A stretch of DNA of 64,000 nt from Lutibacter sp. HS1-25 (GTDB lineage: Bacteria; Bacteroidota; Bacteroidia; Flavobacteriales; Flavobacteriaceae), in NCBI RefSeq assembly GCF_004121075.1, contig NZ_RHLN01000144.1:1-64000 (forward strand). Reading direction: 5' to 3'. Of the stretch, positions 21,210 to 30,078 are shown piece by piece. Under the pieces are notes generated by a model that saw nothing but the letters and a program-made list of their open reading frames with translations, had not been told where the DNA came from and searched no databases. Each line of letters opens with the position of its first letter. Position 1 is the first letter of the stretch. The translations under genes were made by a program, and so were the position numbers.

Positions 21210-24200
21210 ATGAAAAATATAATAGCATTTTTTTTATTGGCAATTACCATAAATATCCAAGCTCAAGAAGCAATTGATATTGGTACGCCTGCAGAAACAC
21301 CTTTTCAATTGGGAGCTGATATTCAGGGTTCTATTGGGAATTCGGTAAATGAAGTAACAGGTAAAGTTACATTTTCAACTCCATTGACTTCAATTGCCGC
21401 TGGTTCGGTTTCTCATGGAGTTGGCTTAACCTACAACGGACAAGCAGCCTTTAAAAATGGACAAGAAACCAATAAATACAACCCTACCAGCGTGGTAGGT
21501 GTAGGTTGGTCTCTGGGTTTCCCAAAAATTGTGGTAGATAACAAAAATACCGGTACCAGAGATGATGATGTGTTCTATTTATCAAATGGTGCTACCAACA
21601 CCAAGTTAATTTGTATCGATAGGGGAACTACAACAAATGGCAGTGTTTGGGAGTTTCAAGCAGAAAAATATGCCCCTTGGAAAATTAGTTTTTATTTCCA
21701 TACTTCTTGGGGTGATTATTGGAAAATAGTAGATGAAACCGGTTTAACCTATTATTATGGCAATCCCTCTGTGAATGAAGCCAGAGACCATATGGTGCGT
21801 TATGGGAACTGGATAGGAAGTTCTAAACAATATGGTGCAACTGGGCAACAAACCATCCAATGGAATTTGTATAAAATGGAAGACCAATGGGCGAATAATT
21901 TAGTGTTTGAATATGAGGTGGTATCACAAACCATGTCTGGCTATGCACAAACAGAAGCCTCCTACCTTAAAAAGGTGATTTCCTCTACAGGAGCAAGTAT
22001 TCAGTTAACCTATGGAAATAAAAATATTTTTGAATATTACGAACCACATCAAGAAATTTCAGAACCTGATGCCTACCAAGAACGCTACGAAAAGAAATAT
22101 TTACAAAGTGTATCAAGCTATAACAATGCAAATGAATTGGTTGCTACTCAAGCTTTAGGTTATACAATTAATGGTGGTAATTTAAATATGAAACGCTACT
22201 TAACAAGTATAACAAAAACTACCTATAACATTGGGTTAAGTGAAACGTTTCCTGCCCAAGAATTTGATTATCATTATATCGATAACTTTAAGGGTGGTCT
22301 AAAAAAAATAACCTACCCAACGGGTGGTTCTGTTACCTATAATTATTCAAACAAGTTACTTTTCAATAATACCTATAATTTATTTGATACAACGCTTGCT
22401 ACGCCTTCTGGCTATACATACTATAGTACTTTTGTTAGTGATAATTACAACTTGCAAATTTTTAGAACTACAAATGCAATTAGCGGGAGTAATTATAGGT
22501 TTAAGATATACCGGGTATGGTGGAATGGAGAAAAATGGAAGCATCATGAATTTACGTTTCCACATTTATTGAACATTGATACTTCAAATGTTAACAATCA
22601 TTTAAAAGATTTGGATATAGTTTTAAAAGAAGACTTTTATGGTTTTGCCTATGATAAGGGGACCACGGCTGATGTGTATCTATTTCATTTAAATAAGGAT
22701 GGAAGGACTTGGCATGAATATTCAACAAGCAGAACTATCGGGAGTGAAAATTCTAGTTTTGTAGCTGGGAATGATTTTGCTGCGTTGCAATCTCACCGAG
22801 GAGGTGAATTGTATACATTTGTTTGGAATGGTTCCTATTGGAATAATAAAACCATCAATCAAGGTGCAGGGCAGTATTACATTGCTGCAACTAATAATTA
22901 TATCATTTCATTAGATGAAGATGGCGGTTATGATATGGGAACCACTACAAGTTATTCTGATAATTATTATATGCACTATTTAGATGCTGAAAAAAAATGG
23001 CAAACAAAGTTATGGTCAGTAGCAGTAGATCCTTACATTGCAAGTATCGAGGATCCAAGTTACTTTTATCCAGACAACTCAATTATTGGGTTTATGGCCG
23101 ATGACAATCCAGAATTATTTTTACGTTGGGATACCAATTATAATTTAACAAATGTAGACAATGTGCTTGGAGGTTATAGTGATACAGAGCCAATGGCTCC
23201 AATTGCGAATGGCATGTTTACTATTTATAACTCATGGTATAAATACCCTAGAAAATCTGCTCGATTTAATGGAGTTAATTGGAGTGTAAGTGCATTGCCT
23301 TCATCGGGTTCTTATTATGCAAAACCTGAATTTGGTGAAGATCTTTTAATGTTTCAAGGCCACTCAAGTATTTCTGGTGTGGGGTATCACGAGTATGATC
23401 CTAATTTTAATTCTTGGGCCTATTACTCATTATATACATATCCTTGGTATATGGGGCTTTCACGATTATCTGCAATAAATAGAGAATTTGTTGTGGCAGG
23501 TAATTATTTTTATAAAAAATCCAATCAAGGGATTCCAACGCTGCCCTATATTCAAATTGGGAGCCTGCAATATGATAATGAGTATTCAAAGTCAAATGGT
23601 TTAAGCCATACTTTTGTTAAGCAGGCAGTTTATGTTGATAATGGAGGATCGGCAACAACTACCCTTAAAGATGGTGTTTTATTTTATATTAATAAAAAGA
23701 CGGGGTTGCTCGAGAGCACTAATTTGGGATCTAAATCTCGTTTAAAATCGGAGAGTTACAGAATTGGTGGTGTTGAACCTTTTTTTTCTCCTAAAGCAGT
23801 TTGGTTACAATTAGATAATAATTCAACAGTTAGGTATTTATATCGAATAATAGATGATCAAATAAATAACAATATTTATGATATTGTAGTAAATCATATA
23901 GATATTAATGATGATAATGGAACGCAACGAAAAGTACAATATACTTTTAACAATCCTAAATCAACCCCTGATAACAGTGCAACATTTTATGGAGAAGTTA
24001 TTATAGAAAACAAAGGTGTAGGGGTTGGAAATATTGGTAAAGTTGTCAAAATATTTAATGATGGGTCAGATGATTTACGAATGGTAGGTTTGCCTTTAGA
24101 GATCCAAACTATTGATGCGAACAATGCATTGGTTAAAAAAACAAATTTAACATGGAAATTAACTACAAAATCGGCATATAATGGGTCTAATTATGTTGAT

Positions 24201-25475
24201 CAAAGTTATTATATAAGACAATCTGCTAACAAAGAAGAATTGTATTTTAATAATAGCCCCAATGTAACTTCACAAACAACAAATATATACAATAGCAATG
24301 GCTTCAAAACGTCTTCAACTAGTACAAACAGTAAGGGTAAATCAGTAGTAGAGAACATTTCATACGCCGCCGATCAATACAATTACAGTTTTGTAAAGGA
24401 TAAAAATATGTTGGTTTTTCCATATCAAACAACTTTAAAAATCAATAACCAATACGTAAGTGTTGAACAATCAAAATGGATCAACGATGGTGGAAAAGCG
24501 TATATCAATGAAAATTGGTCAGGAGCTTCAACAAGTTTGTTAAGATTAAATAGTCAAATTTCAAAGGTAGAGTCTACCACAGGCAATGTGTTAGAAAGCA
24601 ACAATGGCAAAGGAATTTACAATTCGGTATTATTTGGGTATAATAACTTGTATGAAGTTGCAACAATCTCTAACGCAACGTATCAAGAGGTAATAGATGA
24701 ATTAGATGTTAGCTATTTACAGTTACAAGGCCTAAGCACGGCTAATTTGAAAGTAGAGTTATTAAAATTATATGATAGACTTCCAAATGCAGGCATTAGT
24801 TTGTCTTTTTATGATAATAATGGTAGAGTTACAAGTAGTATTAATGGAAGAAAAGAAGAATCTTTTGTCTATTACGATACAGGAGGTAGGTTAGATCATA
24901 TAAGTGATAGTCAAAGTAATATTCTTGAGAAAAGGATATACAAATTTAATGGTCAAGAAGAAATAGTTATATTACCAACATACAGTATCAGCAAAACAAC
25001 AAATGGAAATGGAGTGGTTACTTTAAGTTCCACCTCTGTAGGCGATGGAGGCAGTGTTTCTGTAACAATAACGCCAAATTCAGGTTATGAAATAACTTCT
25101 ATTAAAGTAAATGGGTTGCCTCAGACCATAAATACTTTTTTCAGTATTAATAATATTACCAGTAATACTGTAATTGATGTGGAATTTTCACTAATAACTG
25201 CTACAGCATTCACAGTATCACCTGTAAGTTTAATTTTTGAACAAATAGATGGGAATAAAACTATTACAGTCACTGCTTCTGGTTCCTGGACAGTATCAAC
25301 ACCACAGACTTGGCTAATTATTACTGGTACTAGTGGTAGTGGTAATGGGACATTTACAATACGTCCCTTAAAAAATTTTACAGGACCGGATAGAAGTGGT
25401 AACGTAACTGTCATTAATGGCATTGAGTCACAAACAATCTCGGTAACCCAACTTTTTGGAGGACCTGACATGTAA
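21210..25475 (+). CDS. YD/SpvB-like secreted protein with C-terminal InlB-like and BACON domains, 1421 aa
   Basis: A signal peptide ends near IQAQ (about residue 19). The N-terminal domain (SVNEVTGKVTFSTPL, VGVGWSLGFPKI) matches in kind the 1040-aa protein at 1439-4561. A long middle part rich in Trp/Tyr/Asn suggests a beta-propeller or other all-beta fold. A single YD-like stretch (YYDTGGRLDHI, then IYKFNGQ) ends at about residue 1250, where the 1040-aa protein stops. Here two more domains follow: a divergent InlB-type repeat (about residues 1253-1330) and a BACON-type domain (about residues 1332-1421, FTVSPVSLIFEQ...GSWTV...TWLIIT...SGSG). BACON domains are linked to glycan or mucin binding. 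No toxin domain is visible. A terminator follows. Confidence 0.8.
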   Translation: MKNIIAFFLLAITINIQAQEAIDIGTPAETPFQLGADIQGSIGNSVNEVTGKVTFSTPLTSIAAGSVSHGVGLTYNGQAAFKNGQETNKYNPTSVVGVGWSLGFPKIVVDNKNTGTRDDDVFYLSNGATNTKLICIDRGTTTNGSVWEFQAEKYAPWKISFYFHTSWGDYWKIVDETGLTYYYGNPSVNEARDHMVRYGNWIGSSKQYGATGQQTIQWNLYKMEDQWANNLVFEYEVVSQTMSGYAQTEASYLKKVISSTGASIQLTYGNKNIFEYYEPHQEISEPDAYQERYEKKYLQSVSSYNNANELVATQALGYTINGGNLNMKRYLTSITKTTYNIGLSETFPAQEFDYHYIDNFKGGLKKITYPTGGSVTYNYSNKLLFNNTYNLFDTTLATPSGYTYYSTFVSDNYNLQIFRTTNAISGSNYRFKIYRVWWNGEKWKHHEFTFPHLLNIDTSNVNNHLKDLDIVLKEDFYGFAYDKGTTADVYLFHLNKDGRTWHEYSTSRTIGSENSSFVAGNDFAALQSHRGGELYTFVWNGSYWNNKTINQGAGQYYIAATNNYIISLDEDGGYDMGTTTSYSDNYYMHYLDAEKKWQTKLWSVAVDPYIASIEDPSYFYPDNSIIGFMADDNPELFLRWDTNYNLTNVDNVLGGYSDTEPMAPIANGMFTIYNSWYKYPRKSARFNGVNWSVSALPSSGSYYAKPEFGEDLLMFQGHSSISGVGYHEYDPNFNSWAYYSLYTYPWYMGLSRLSAINREFVVAGNYFYKKSNQGIPTLPYIQIGSLQYDNEYSKSNGLSHTFVKQAVYVDNGGSATTTLKDGVLFYINKKTGLLESTNLGSKSRLKSESYRIGGVEPFFSPKAVWLQLDNNSTVRYLYRIIDDQINNNIYDIVVNHIDINDDNGTQRKVQYTFNNPKSTPDNSATFYGEVIIENKGVGVGNIGKVVKIFNDGSDDLRMVGLPLEIQTIDANNALVKKTNLTWKLTTKSAYNGSNYVDQSYYIRQSANKEELYFNNSPNVTSQTTNIYNSNGFKTSSTSTNSKGKSVVENISYAADQYNYSFVKDKNMLVFPYQTTLKINNQYVSVEQSKWINDGGKAYINENWSGASTSLLRLNSQISKVESTTGNVLESNNGKGIYNSVLFGYNNLYEVATISNATYQEVIDELDVSYLQLQGLSTANLKVELLKLYDRLPNAGISLSFYDNNGRVTSSINGRKEESFVYYDTGGRLDHISDSQSNILEKRIYKFNGQEEIVILPTYSISKTTNGNGVVTLSSTSVGDGGSVSVTITPNSGYEITSIKVNGLPQTINTFFSINNITSNTVIDVEFSLITATAFTVSPVSLIFEQIDGNKTITVTASGSWTVSTPQTWLIITGTSGSGNGTFTIRPLKNFTGPDRSGNVTVINGIESQTISVTQLFGGPDM

Positions 25476-25578
25476 AAAAATTAATAATCAATAATTTTAT
25501 GAGTAGTATCTCACAAAGTGTATAACTTAAAAAAGTTATTCTGAAATATTTTATAAGTTTTTCGTATTTGTTATTATA

Positions 25579-25608
25579 AAAATAGGTATCTGGTAAGGTA
25601 CCTATTTT
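25579..25608 (+). terminator. Rho-independent-type terminator after the BACON protein
   Basis: AAAATAGGTA (25579-25588) pairs with TACCTATTTT (25599-25608) around a 10-base loop, with a T-run in the 3' arm. It is about 100 bases downstream of the 21210-25475 gene and, being symmetric, could also serve the minus-strand fragment. Confidence 0.6.
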
Positions 25609-25765
25609 TCAATTTTTATTAGAAAATAGCTTCCTCAATAAACAAGAAACTATAAAACTATTCATTGCTCCAATAATAACCATTACAAAAGTAAATAGCA
25701 TATCATTGAGCCCAAAATTAAAAATGGTTGAAAATACGGTACAACCAACCACTCCAGAATCAAAC
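25609..25765 (-). pseudogene. Truncated small membrane protein (homologue of 34410-34613)
   Basis: Read on the minus strand, the segment encodes FDSGVVGCTVFSTIFN followed by a transmembrane stretch and RKLFSNKN. It lines up with residues 14-65 of the membrane protein at 34410-34613 (LRSGIVGGTFLSTILN ... KRLFSSKR). Its N-terminus is lost: upstream sequence abruptly becomes antisense DUF2493. The apparent longer frame continuing to 25935 is therefore chimeric. Confidence 0.6.
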
Positions 25766-26033
25766 TGAAATTGAAATCGTAAGCGGTGCTTACTATAAAG
25801 GTGCCGATAAACTAGGTGAACAATACGCAGCTGAAAAAGGATTCCATATAAAACAATTCTCTGCTGACTGGAAAAGATACAAACGAGCTGCAGGATCAAA
25901 ACGCAACCAACAAATGGCAAATTATGCTGAAGCATTAATTGCCTTCTGGGATGGTAAAAGCAGAGGTACTAAAAATATGATTGAAGTAGCAAAAAGCTAT
26001 AACTTGAAGATAATTGTTACAGCTTTTTATTAA
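25759..26033 (+). pseudogene. 5'-truncated DUF2493 copy
   Basis: From about 25759 the sequence matches the DUF2493 gene at 14489-14839 from its TVIEIVSGAY region to the end (IEIVSGAYYKGADKLGE ... DWKRYKRAAG ... FWDGKSRGTKNM). The first 30 or so residues, including the MKIIIAGSRTF nucleotide-binding start, are missing. They are replaced by the antisense end of a membrane-protein gene. The ATG at 25728 belongs to that foreign part. The junction falls at a shared ATCAAAC. Confidence 0.7.
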
Positions 26034-26120
26034 AGTTTGCTCTGAGTTAAATATATAAATGATATCAAATGTTAATAGTTCTTTTTATTTCAAAAATAAT
26101 ATTTAAACAAATAGAATAAC

Positions 26121-26149
26121 TGTCCCAAATATTTACTAAATTTGGGACA
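26121..26149 (+). promoter_or_regulatory. Palindromic operator overlapping the abiE promoter
   Basis: TGTCCCAAAT (26121-26130) and ATTTGGGACA (26140-26149) form a perfect 10-bp inverted repeat with a 9-base spacer. The right arm overlaps TAAATTTG (26137-26144), an exact TAnnTTTG -7 element. Transcription would begin near 26152, just before the AbiEi ATG at 26164. AbiEi antitoxins are known to repress their own promoters by binding inverted repeats, so this is a good autoregulation site. No clear -33 TTG is seen. Confidence 0.65.
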
Positions 26150-26163
26150 TAAATAAATGAAGA

Positions 26164-26757
26164 ATGGCTGCGTCAGTCCAAAATAAAATAGTAAACAAGA
26201 TAAAATCAATGAAAAGAGGGTGCATTGTATTTCCCTCTACATTTGAGGATATTGGCAATGTTGAAATTGTAAAAAAATCATTATTAAGACTTGAAAATAA
26301 AAAATTCTTAATAAGGTTGGCTCATGGTATTTATTTATATCCAAAACAAGATAAATTATTGGGGGATTTGCATCCATCTATCGAGGAGATTGCAAATGCA
26401 ATTGCAGAAAGGGATAAGGCTAGAATTATCCCAACAGGAATAACAGCTCTCAATAAGTTAGGGTTATCAACTCAAATCCCGATGAACATTGTTTTTTTAA
26501 CTGATGGAGCGCCAAGAAGTATAGTCGTAGGAAAAAGGATAATAAAATTTAAAAAAACCACGCCTAAAAATTTAGCAACAAAGGGAGAGATTACAAGTTT
26601 AATTATTCAAGCACTTAAGGAAATTGGTAAAGACAATGTTACAAATGAGCAACTAGAAAAAATTAAAATACATTTGGGGCGTGAAAAAAAAGAAATTATA
26701 GAACATGATGCAAAACTAACATCAGCTTGGATATCAAAATTATTGAAAGGTAATTAG
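26164..26757 (+). CDS. AbiEi-like antitoxin (DUF6088-type)
   Basis: A 197-residue protein with an N-terminal winged-helix-like region (about residues 1-70: GCIVFPSTFEDIG, then LVRLAHGIY-like LIRLAHGIYLYPK). The domain typical of AbiEi follows (RIIPTGITALNKLGLSTQIP, then VFLTDGAPRS). In AbiE systems this protein represses the operon and counters the nucleotidyltransferase toxin. It is followed after a single base by the AbiEii gene. A palindrome overlapping the promoter fits autoregulation. It is first of six genes on the same strand with gaps of 1 base or less or overlaps. Confidence 0.85.
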   Translation: MAASVQNKIVNKIKSMKRGCIVFPSTFEDIGNVEIVKKSLLRLENKKFLIRLAHGIYLYPKQDKLLGDLHPSIEEIANAIAERDKARIIPTGITALNKLGLSTQIPMNIVFLTDGAPRSIVVGKRIIKFKKTTPKNLATKGEITSLIIQALKEIGKDNVTNEQLEKIKIHLGREKKEIIEHDAKLTSAWISKLLKGN

Positions 26758-26758
26758 T

Positions 26759-27751
26759 ATGGAGAACTTTATAAAACTTAGTAAAAAAGACAAGATAAAC
26801 ATCTTCAATCAAACCAGCGAGCGTTCTGGATTACCTTCTTCAGCGGTTGAAAAAGATTGGTGGGTAACTTTGTCTTTAAATATTATATTCTCACTCCCAT
26901 ATTCAAACTACATCGTTTTTAAAGGAGGAACATCTTTGAGCAAGGCATGGAATTTAATAGATCGTTTTTCAGAAGATATTGACTTGGTAATTGACAGAAA
27001 ATATTTAGGTTTTGAAGGGGGATTAAGTAAAACACAAGTTCAAAAATTACGAAAAGCTTCTTGTTCATTTATTGGAGAAGAATTTTATAAAGACATCAAT
27101 AATGAACTTACCGAACTTGGAATTCAAGATTATGAATTAATTGTTCAAGAAACAAAAAATACGGATACAGACCCTTTAATTATTGAATTGCGATACGAAT
27201 CTTTAACTGAGCAATCTAATTATTTAAGACCACGAGTATTAATAGAGGTTGGAGCAAGGTCATTAATGGAACCTGTGGAAAGTAAAGCAATTATTTCAAT
27301 AGTATCAAAAGAATTTCAGAAACTTCCATTTGCTGAAACAGAAATTATGATACCTGTTGTTTCACCTAAGCGAACCTTTTTGGAGAAGATATTCCTATTG
27401 CATGAAGAATTTCAAAAGGACACTAAGTTTATCAGAGTAGAAAGAATGAGTCGTCATTTTTATGATTTGGAAAAACTAATGGACACAATCCACGGAAAAG
27501 GCGCTTTGAAAGATATTGAATTATACAATATAATTGTAGAACACAGAAAGAATTTCAACGCTATAAGAGGAATTGATTACGAAAAACACAATCCAAAATC
27601 AATCAATATTATACCGCCAATAGAAACACTAAAAGATTGGGAAAAAGACTATAAAACTATGCAAGAAAGTATGTTTTATGGGACTACTTTATCTTTTAGC
27701 AGATTAATGGAACGCATAGCTGAATTAAACGCTAGAATTAAAATAATGTAA
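26759..27751 (+). CDS. AbiEii-like nucleotidyltransferase toxin
   Basis: A 330-residue protein with the DNA-polymerase-beta-type nucleotidyltransferase signature of AbiEii/MenT toxins: FKGGTSLSKAW (G56, G57, S59), then RFSEDIDL with D73 and D75 as metal-binding residues. A later RPRVLIEVGAR and KRTFLEKIFLLHEE are also typical. Family members modify tRNA or otherwise block growth, causing abortive infection. The stop overlaps the next start (TAATG at 27749-27753), coupling the toxin gene to the sensor ATPase gene. That is unusual for a stand-alone toxin-antitoxin pair. Confidence 0.88.
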   Translation: MENFIKLSKKDKINIFNQTSERSGLPSSAVEKDWWVTLSLNIIFSLPYSNYIVFKGGTSLSKAWNLIDRFSEDIDLVIDRKYLGFEGGLSKTQVQKLRKASCSFIGEEFYKDINNELTELGIQDYELIVQETKNTDTDPLIIELRYESLTEQSNYLRPRVLIEVGARSLMEPVESKAIISIVSKEFQKLPFAETEIMIPVVSPKRTFLEKIFLLHEEFQKDTKFIRVERMSRHFYDLEKLMDTIHGKGALKDIELYNIIVEHRKNFNAIRGIDYEKHNPKSINIIPPIETLKDWEKDYKTMQESMFYGTTLSFSRLMERIAELNARIKIM

Positions 27752-30078
27752 TGATGGAAGAAAAAAAAATTAGGGAAGAATTAGAAAGAACCTTAGCCAA
27801 TGATTCTAGCAATTATAGTAAAATTCTAGAATTATCTTCAAAATTAGCAAGTTTTGACCAAGAAAATGTACGCTTTTCCGTTGATGCAGGAGTTATTGAT
27901 AGATTAGGGACTGAGTTAGTAGCTAGACAGGAAACTGCAGTTTCTGAGCTCGTAAAAAATTCATATGATGCAGATGCTATAAAAGTAACTTTAAAGTTTG
28001 AAAACTCAGATTCCATTGGAGGAACACTTTACATTTATGATGATGGGCTTGGAATGACAAAAGAACAGTTAGTGAATGGCTTTATGAGAATATCTTCTAC
28101 AGATAAATTACGCAACCCACTTTCTGAACGATATAATCGAAAACGAGCTGGGCAAAAAGGTATAGGGAGATTCGCGGTACAGCGTTTAGGTGAAAAACTA
28201 ACCATCACAACTCAAACATTAAAAGATGATTTTGCACTTGTTTTAACTATTGATTGGAACAAATATCAAGGAGATATAGATTTATCAAATATTACAAATA
28301 AAATAATTACTGTTCCTAAAAGAAAAGATGAAGGAACAACTTTAAAAATTGAAGGTTTAAAAGATAAATGGACACAGGCTGCTATAAAGCGTATTTACAG
28401 GTATGTTAGTGCAATTATTCAACCTTTTCCTCTTTCTAAAAGTGAAGAAGAAATAGAAATAAAGGAGAAAGATGAAATATCAACTATAGATCCTGGATTT
28501 AAAACAGTTTTCAAGAAACTAGATAATAATAAATCAATAATAATTGCTGATGAGTCAAGCATGATATACGATCACGCATTAGCGGAGATTGAAGGTTGGA
28601 TTGATGATAATGGGCTTGGGATATATTCAATAATTAGTAAGCAATTAAAGATTGAAGAGTATGGTGAAATAGGTAGTGATCCAGATAATATGACTGCACC
28701 TTTTTCTAAACTGAGAAAAATAAGGTTTAAAGCTTACTATTATATATATAACTCAGGATTAATTCCAAAAATGCATGAAACTAGTATAAAAAAATTAGCT
28801 CGTGAATATGGAGGAATAAGATTATATAGAAATGGTTTTAGGGTTTTACCATATGGTGAACGTAAAGATGATTGGTTAAAATTAGATGCTTCTATAAGGC
28901 AGCGTTCAATTTTACCCGTTCATGGTAATATTAACTTTTTTGGTTTCGTTGAATTAATAGATACAAAAAAAGTATTTAATGAAACTTCTAGTAGAGAAGG
29001 ATTAATAGAAAATGAAGCTTTAATTCAATTACAAAATTTTCTCTACAGAACTTTGATTACTGGTGTTATAAAGGTCGCAGAAATAAGAAATATAAAAATT
29101 GTATCAGGTCAAAAAAAAGAAGGTAATATTTACGAAAAAATTGAAGTAAGAATAAAAGATATAGCGCATACACTTGAAGCTTTAGATCTTGAATTAGAAA
29201 AAGAAGAAGGAAATATTCAAGTTAAAAGAAAAAGGCGAAAGAAAATTCAAAAACTTAAAAAGGATATAGAAAAAATTGCTGAATTACAAAAAGAAGAAAC
29301 AAGTAAAATGTTAAAAGAAAAATCAATGCTACGTGTTTTAAGTAGTGTAGGTATAACTATTGGGCAATTTATACACGAAGTACGAGATTATGTGAGTAGT
29401 ATGGAATCTGATGTGAAATTTCTTTTAGAAAAATTACGTTCTGATACTGTTTTAACTGAAAGGCTTTTAATTTTAGATAAAAACATTACAACCTTTAAAA
29501 GCTATACCTCTTATTTTGACAATGTAATTTCTCAAAATGTAGTAAGAGAATTAAGGCCTATTGAAATTCAAAATGTGGTTGAAAATTTCTGGAAATCAAT
29601 ACACAATGATGCAATAAAAAGTGATATTGAATTTAGTTTACCAATAAGAAATGGTTCTTATTTATATACTAGACCTATGCATCCATCTGAGTGGTCTTCT
29701 ATTCTTTTTAATTTTTATACAAACGCAAAAAAAGCAATAAAAAGAACGGGAAAATCAGGAGAAATAAAAATAGAATGTGGCTTAGAGGATAATAATATGT
29801 TTTTAGAGTTTTCAGATACAGGAGATGGAATTTCTAAAGAAAATGAAGAAAAAATATTCGAAGAATTCTTTACAACTACTTCTCCAAATGCTTTAGAAGA
29901 AATAGACGAAAGCAACGAAATAACAGGAACAGGATTAGGTCTAAAAATAGTAAAAGATATTGTGACTAGTTACAGAGGGTGTATTCAAGTAGTATCACCA
30001 AAAGAAAATTTTAATACTTGTATTAGAATAGAAATACCTAAAGCAGCAGATAAAGAATTAGATGATTATGGCTTATAA
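27751..30078 (+). CDS. Dual GHKL ATPase: MORC/Hsp90-like N-terminus plus histidine-kinase-like C-terminus
   Basis: A 775-residue soluble protein with two GHKL ATP-binding domains. The first (about residues 30-200) has an N-box (ELVKNSYDADA, N70), DDGLGMT and GQKGIGRFA, as in MutL/MORC/Hsp90-like ATPases of restriction-associated systems. A middle domain and a Lys/Glu-rich coiled coil (about residues 470-525) follow. Then comes a DHp-like helix with H542 (GQFIHEVRDYV). The second GHKL domain has N654/N658, FSDTGDGIS and GTGLGLKIVK. No transmembrane or PAS domain is present. It may both act as a MORC-type clamp and phosphorylate the receiver protein encoded next. It overlaps that gene by 11-17 bases. 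Confidence 0.85.
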   Translation: MMEEKKIREELERTLANDSSNYSKILELSSKLASFDQENVRFSVDAGVIDRLGTELVARQETAVSELVKNSYDADAIKVTLKFENSDSIGGTLYIYDDGLGMTKEQLVNGFMRISSTDKLRNPLSERYNRKRAGQKGIGRFAVQRLGEKLTITTQTLKDDFALVLTIDWNKYQGDIDLSNITNKIITVPKRKDEGTTLKIEGLKDKWTQAAIKRIYRYVSAIIQPFPLSKSEEEIEIKEKDEISTIDPGFKTVFKKLDNNKSIIIADESSMIYDHALAEIEGWIDDNGLGIYSIISKQLKIEEYGEIGSDPDNMTAPFSKLRKIRFKAYYYIYNSGLIPKMHETSIKKLAREYGGIRLYRNGFRVLPYGERKDDWLKLDASIRQRSILPVHGNINFFGFVELIDTKKVFNETSSREGLIENEALIQLQNFLYRTLITGVIKVAEIRNIKIVSGQKKEGNIYEKIEVRIKDIAHTLEALDLELEKEEGNIQVKRKRRKKIQKLKKDIEKIAELQKEETSKMLKEKSMLRVLSSVGITIGQFIHEVRDYVSSMESDVKFLLEKLRSDTVLTERLLILDKNITTFKSYTSYFDNVISQNVVRELRPIEIQNVVENFWKSIHNDAIKSDIEFSLPIRNGSYLYTRPMHPSEWSSILFNFYTNAKKAIKRTGKSGEIKIECGLEDNNMFLEFSDTGDGISKENEEKIFEEFFTTTSPNALEEIDESNEITGTGLGLKIVKDIVTSYRGCIQVVSPKENFNTCIRIEIPKAADKELDDYGL

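Noticed and set aside
25609-25935. A 108-residue minus-strand membrane protein
   Set aside because: Only the last 50 or so residues match a real small membrane protein; the rest is antisense of the DUF2493 fragment.
25728-26033. A complete 101-residue DUF2493 gene
   Set aside because: Its first codons come from antisense of a membrane-protein gene; the nucleotide-binding start of the family is missing, so I call it a truncated copy.
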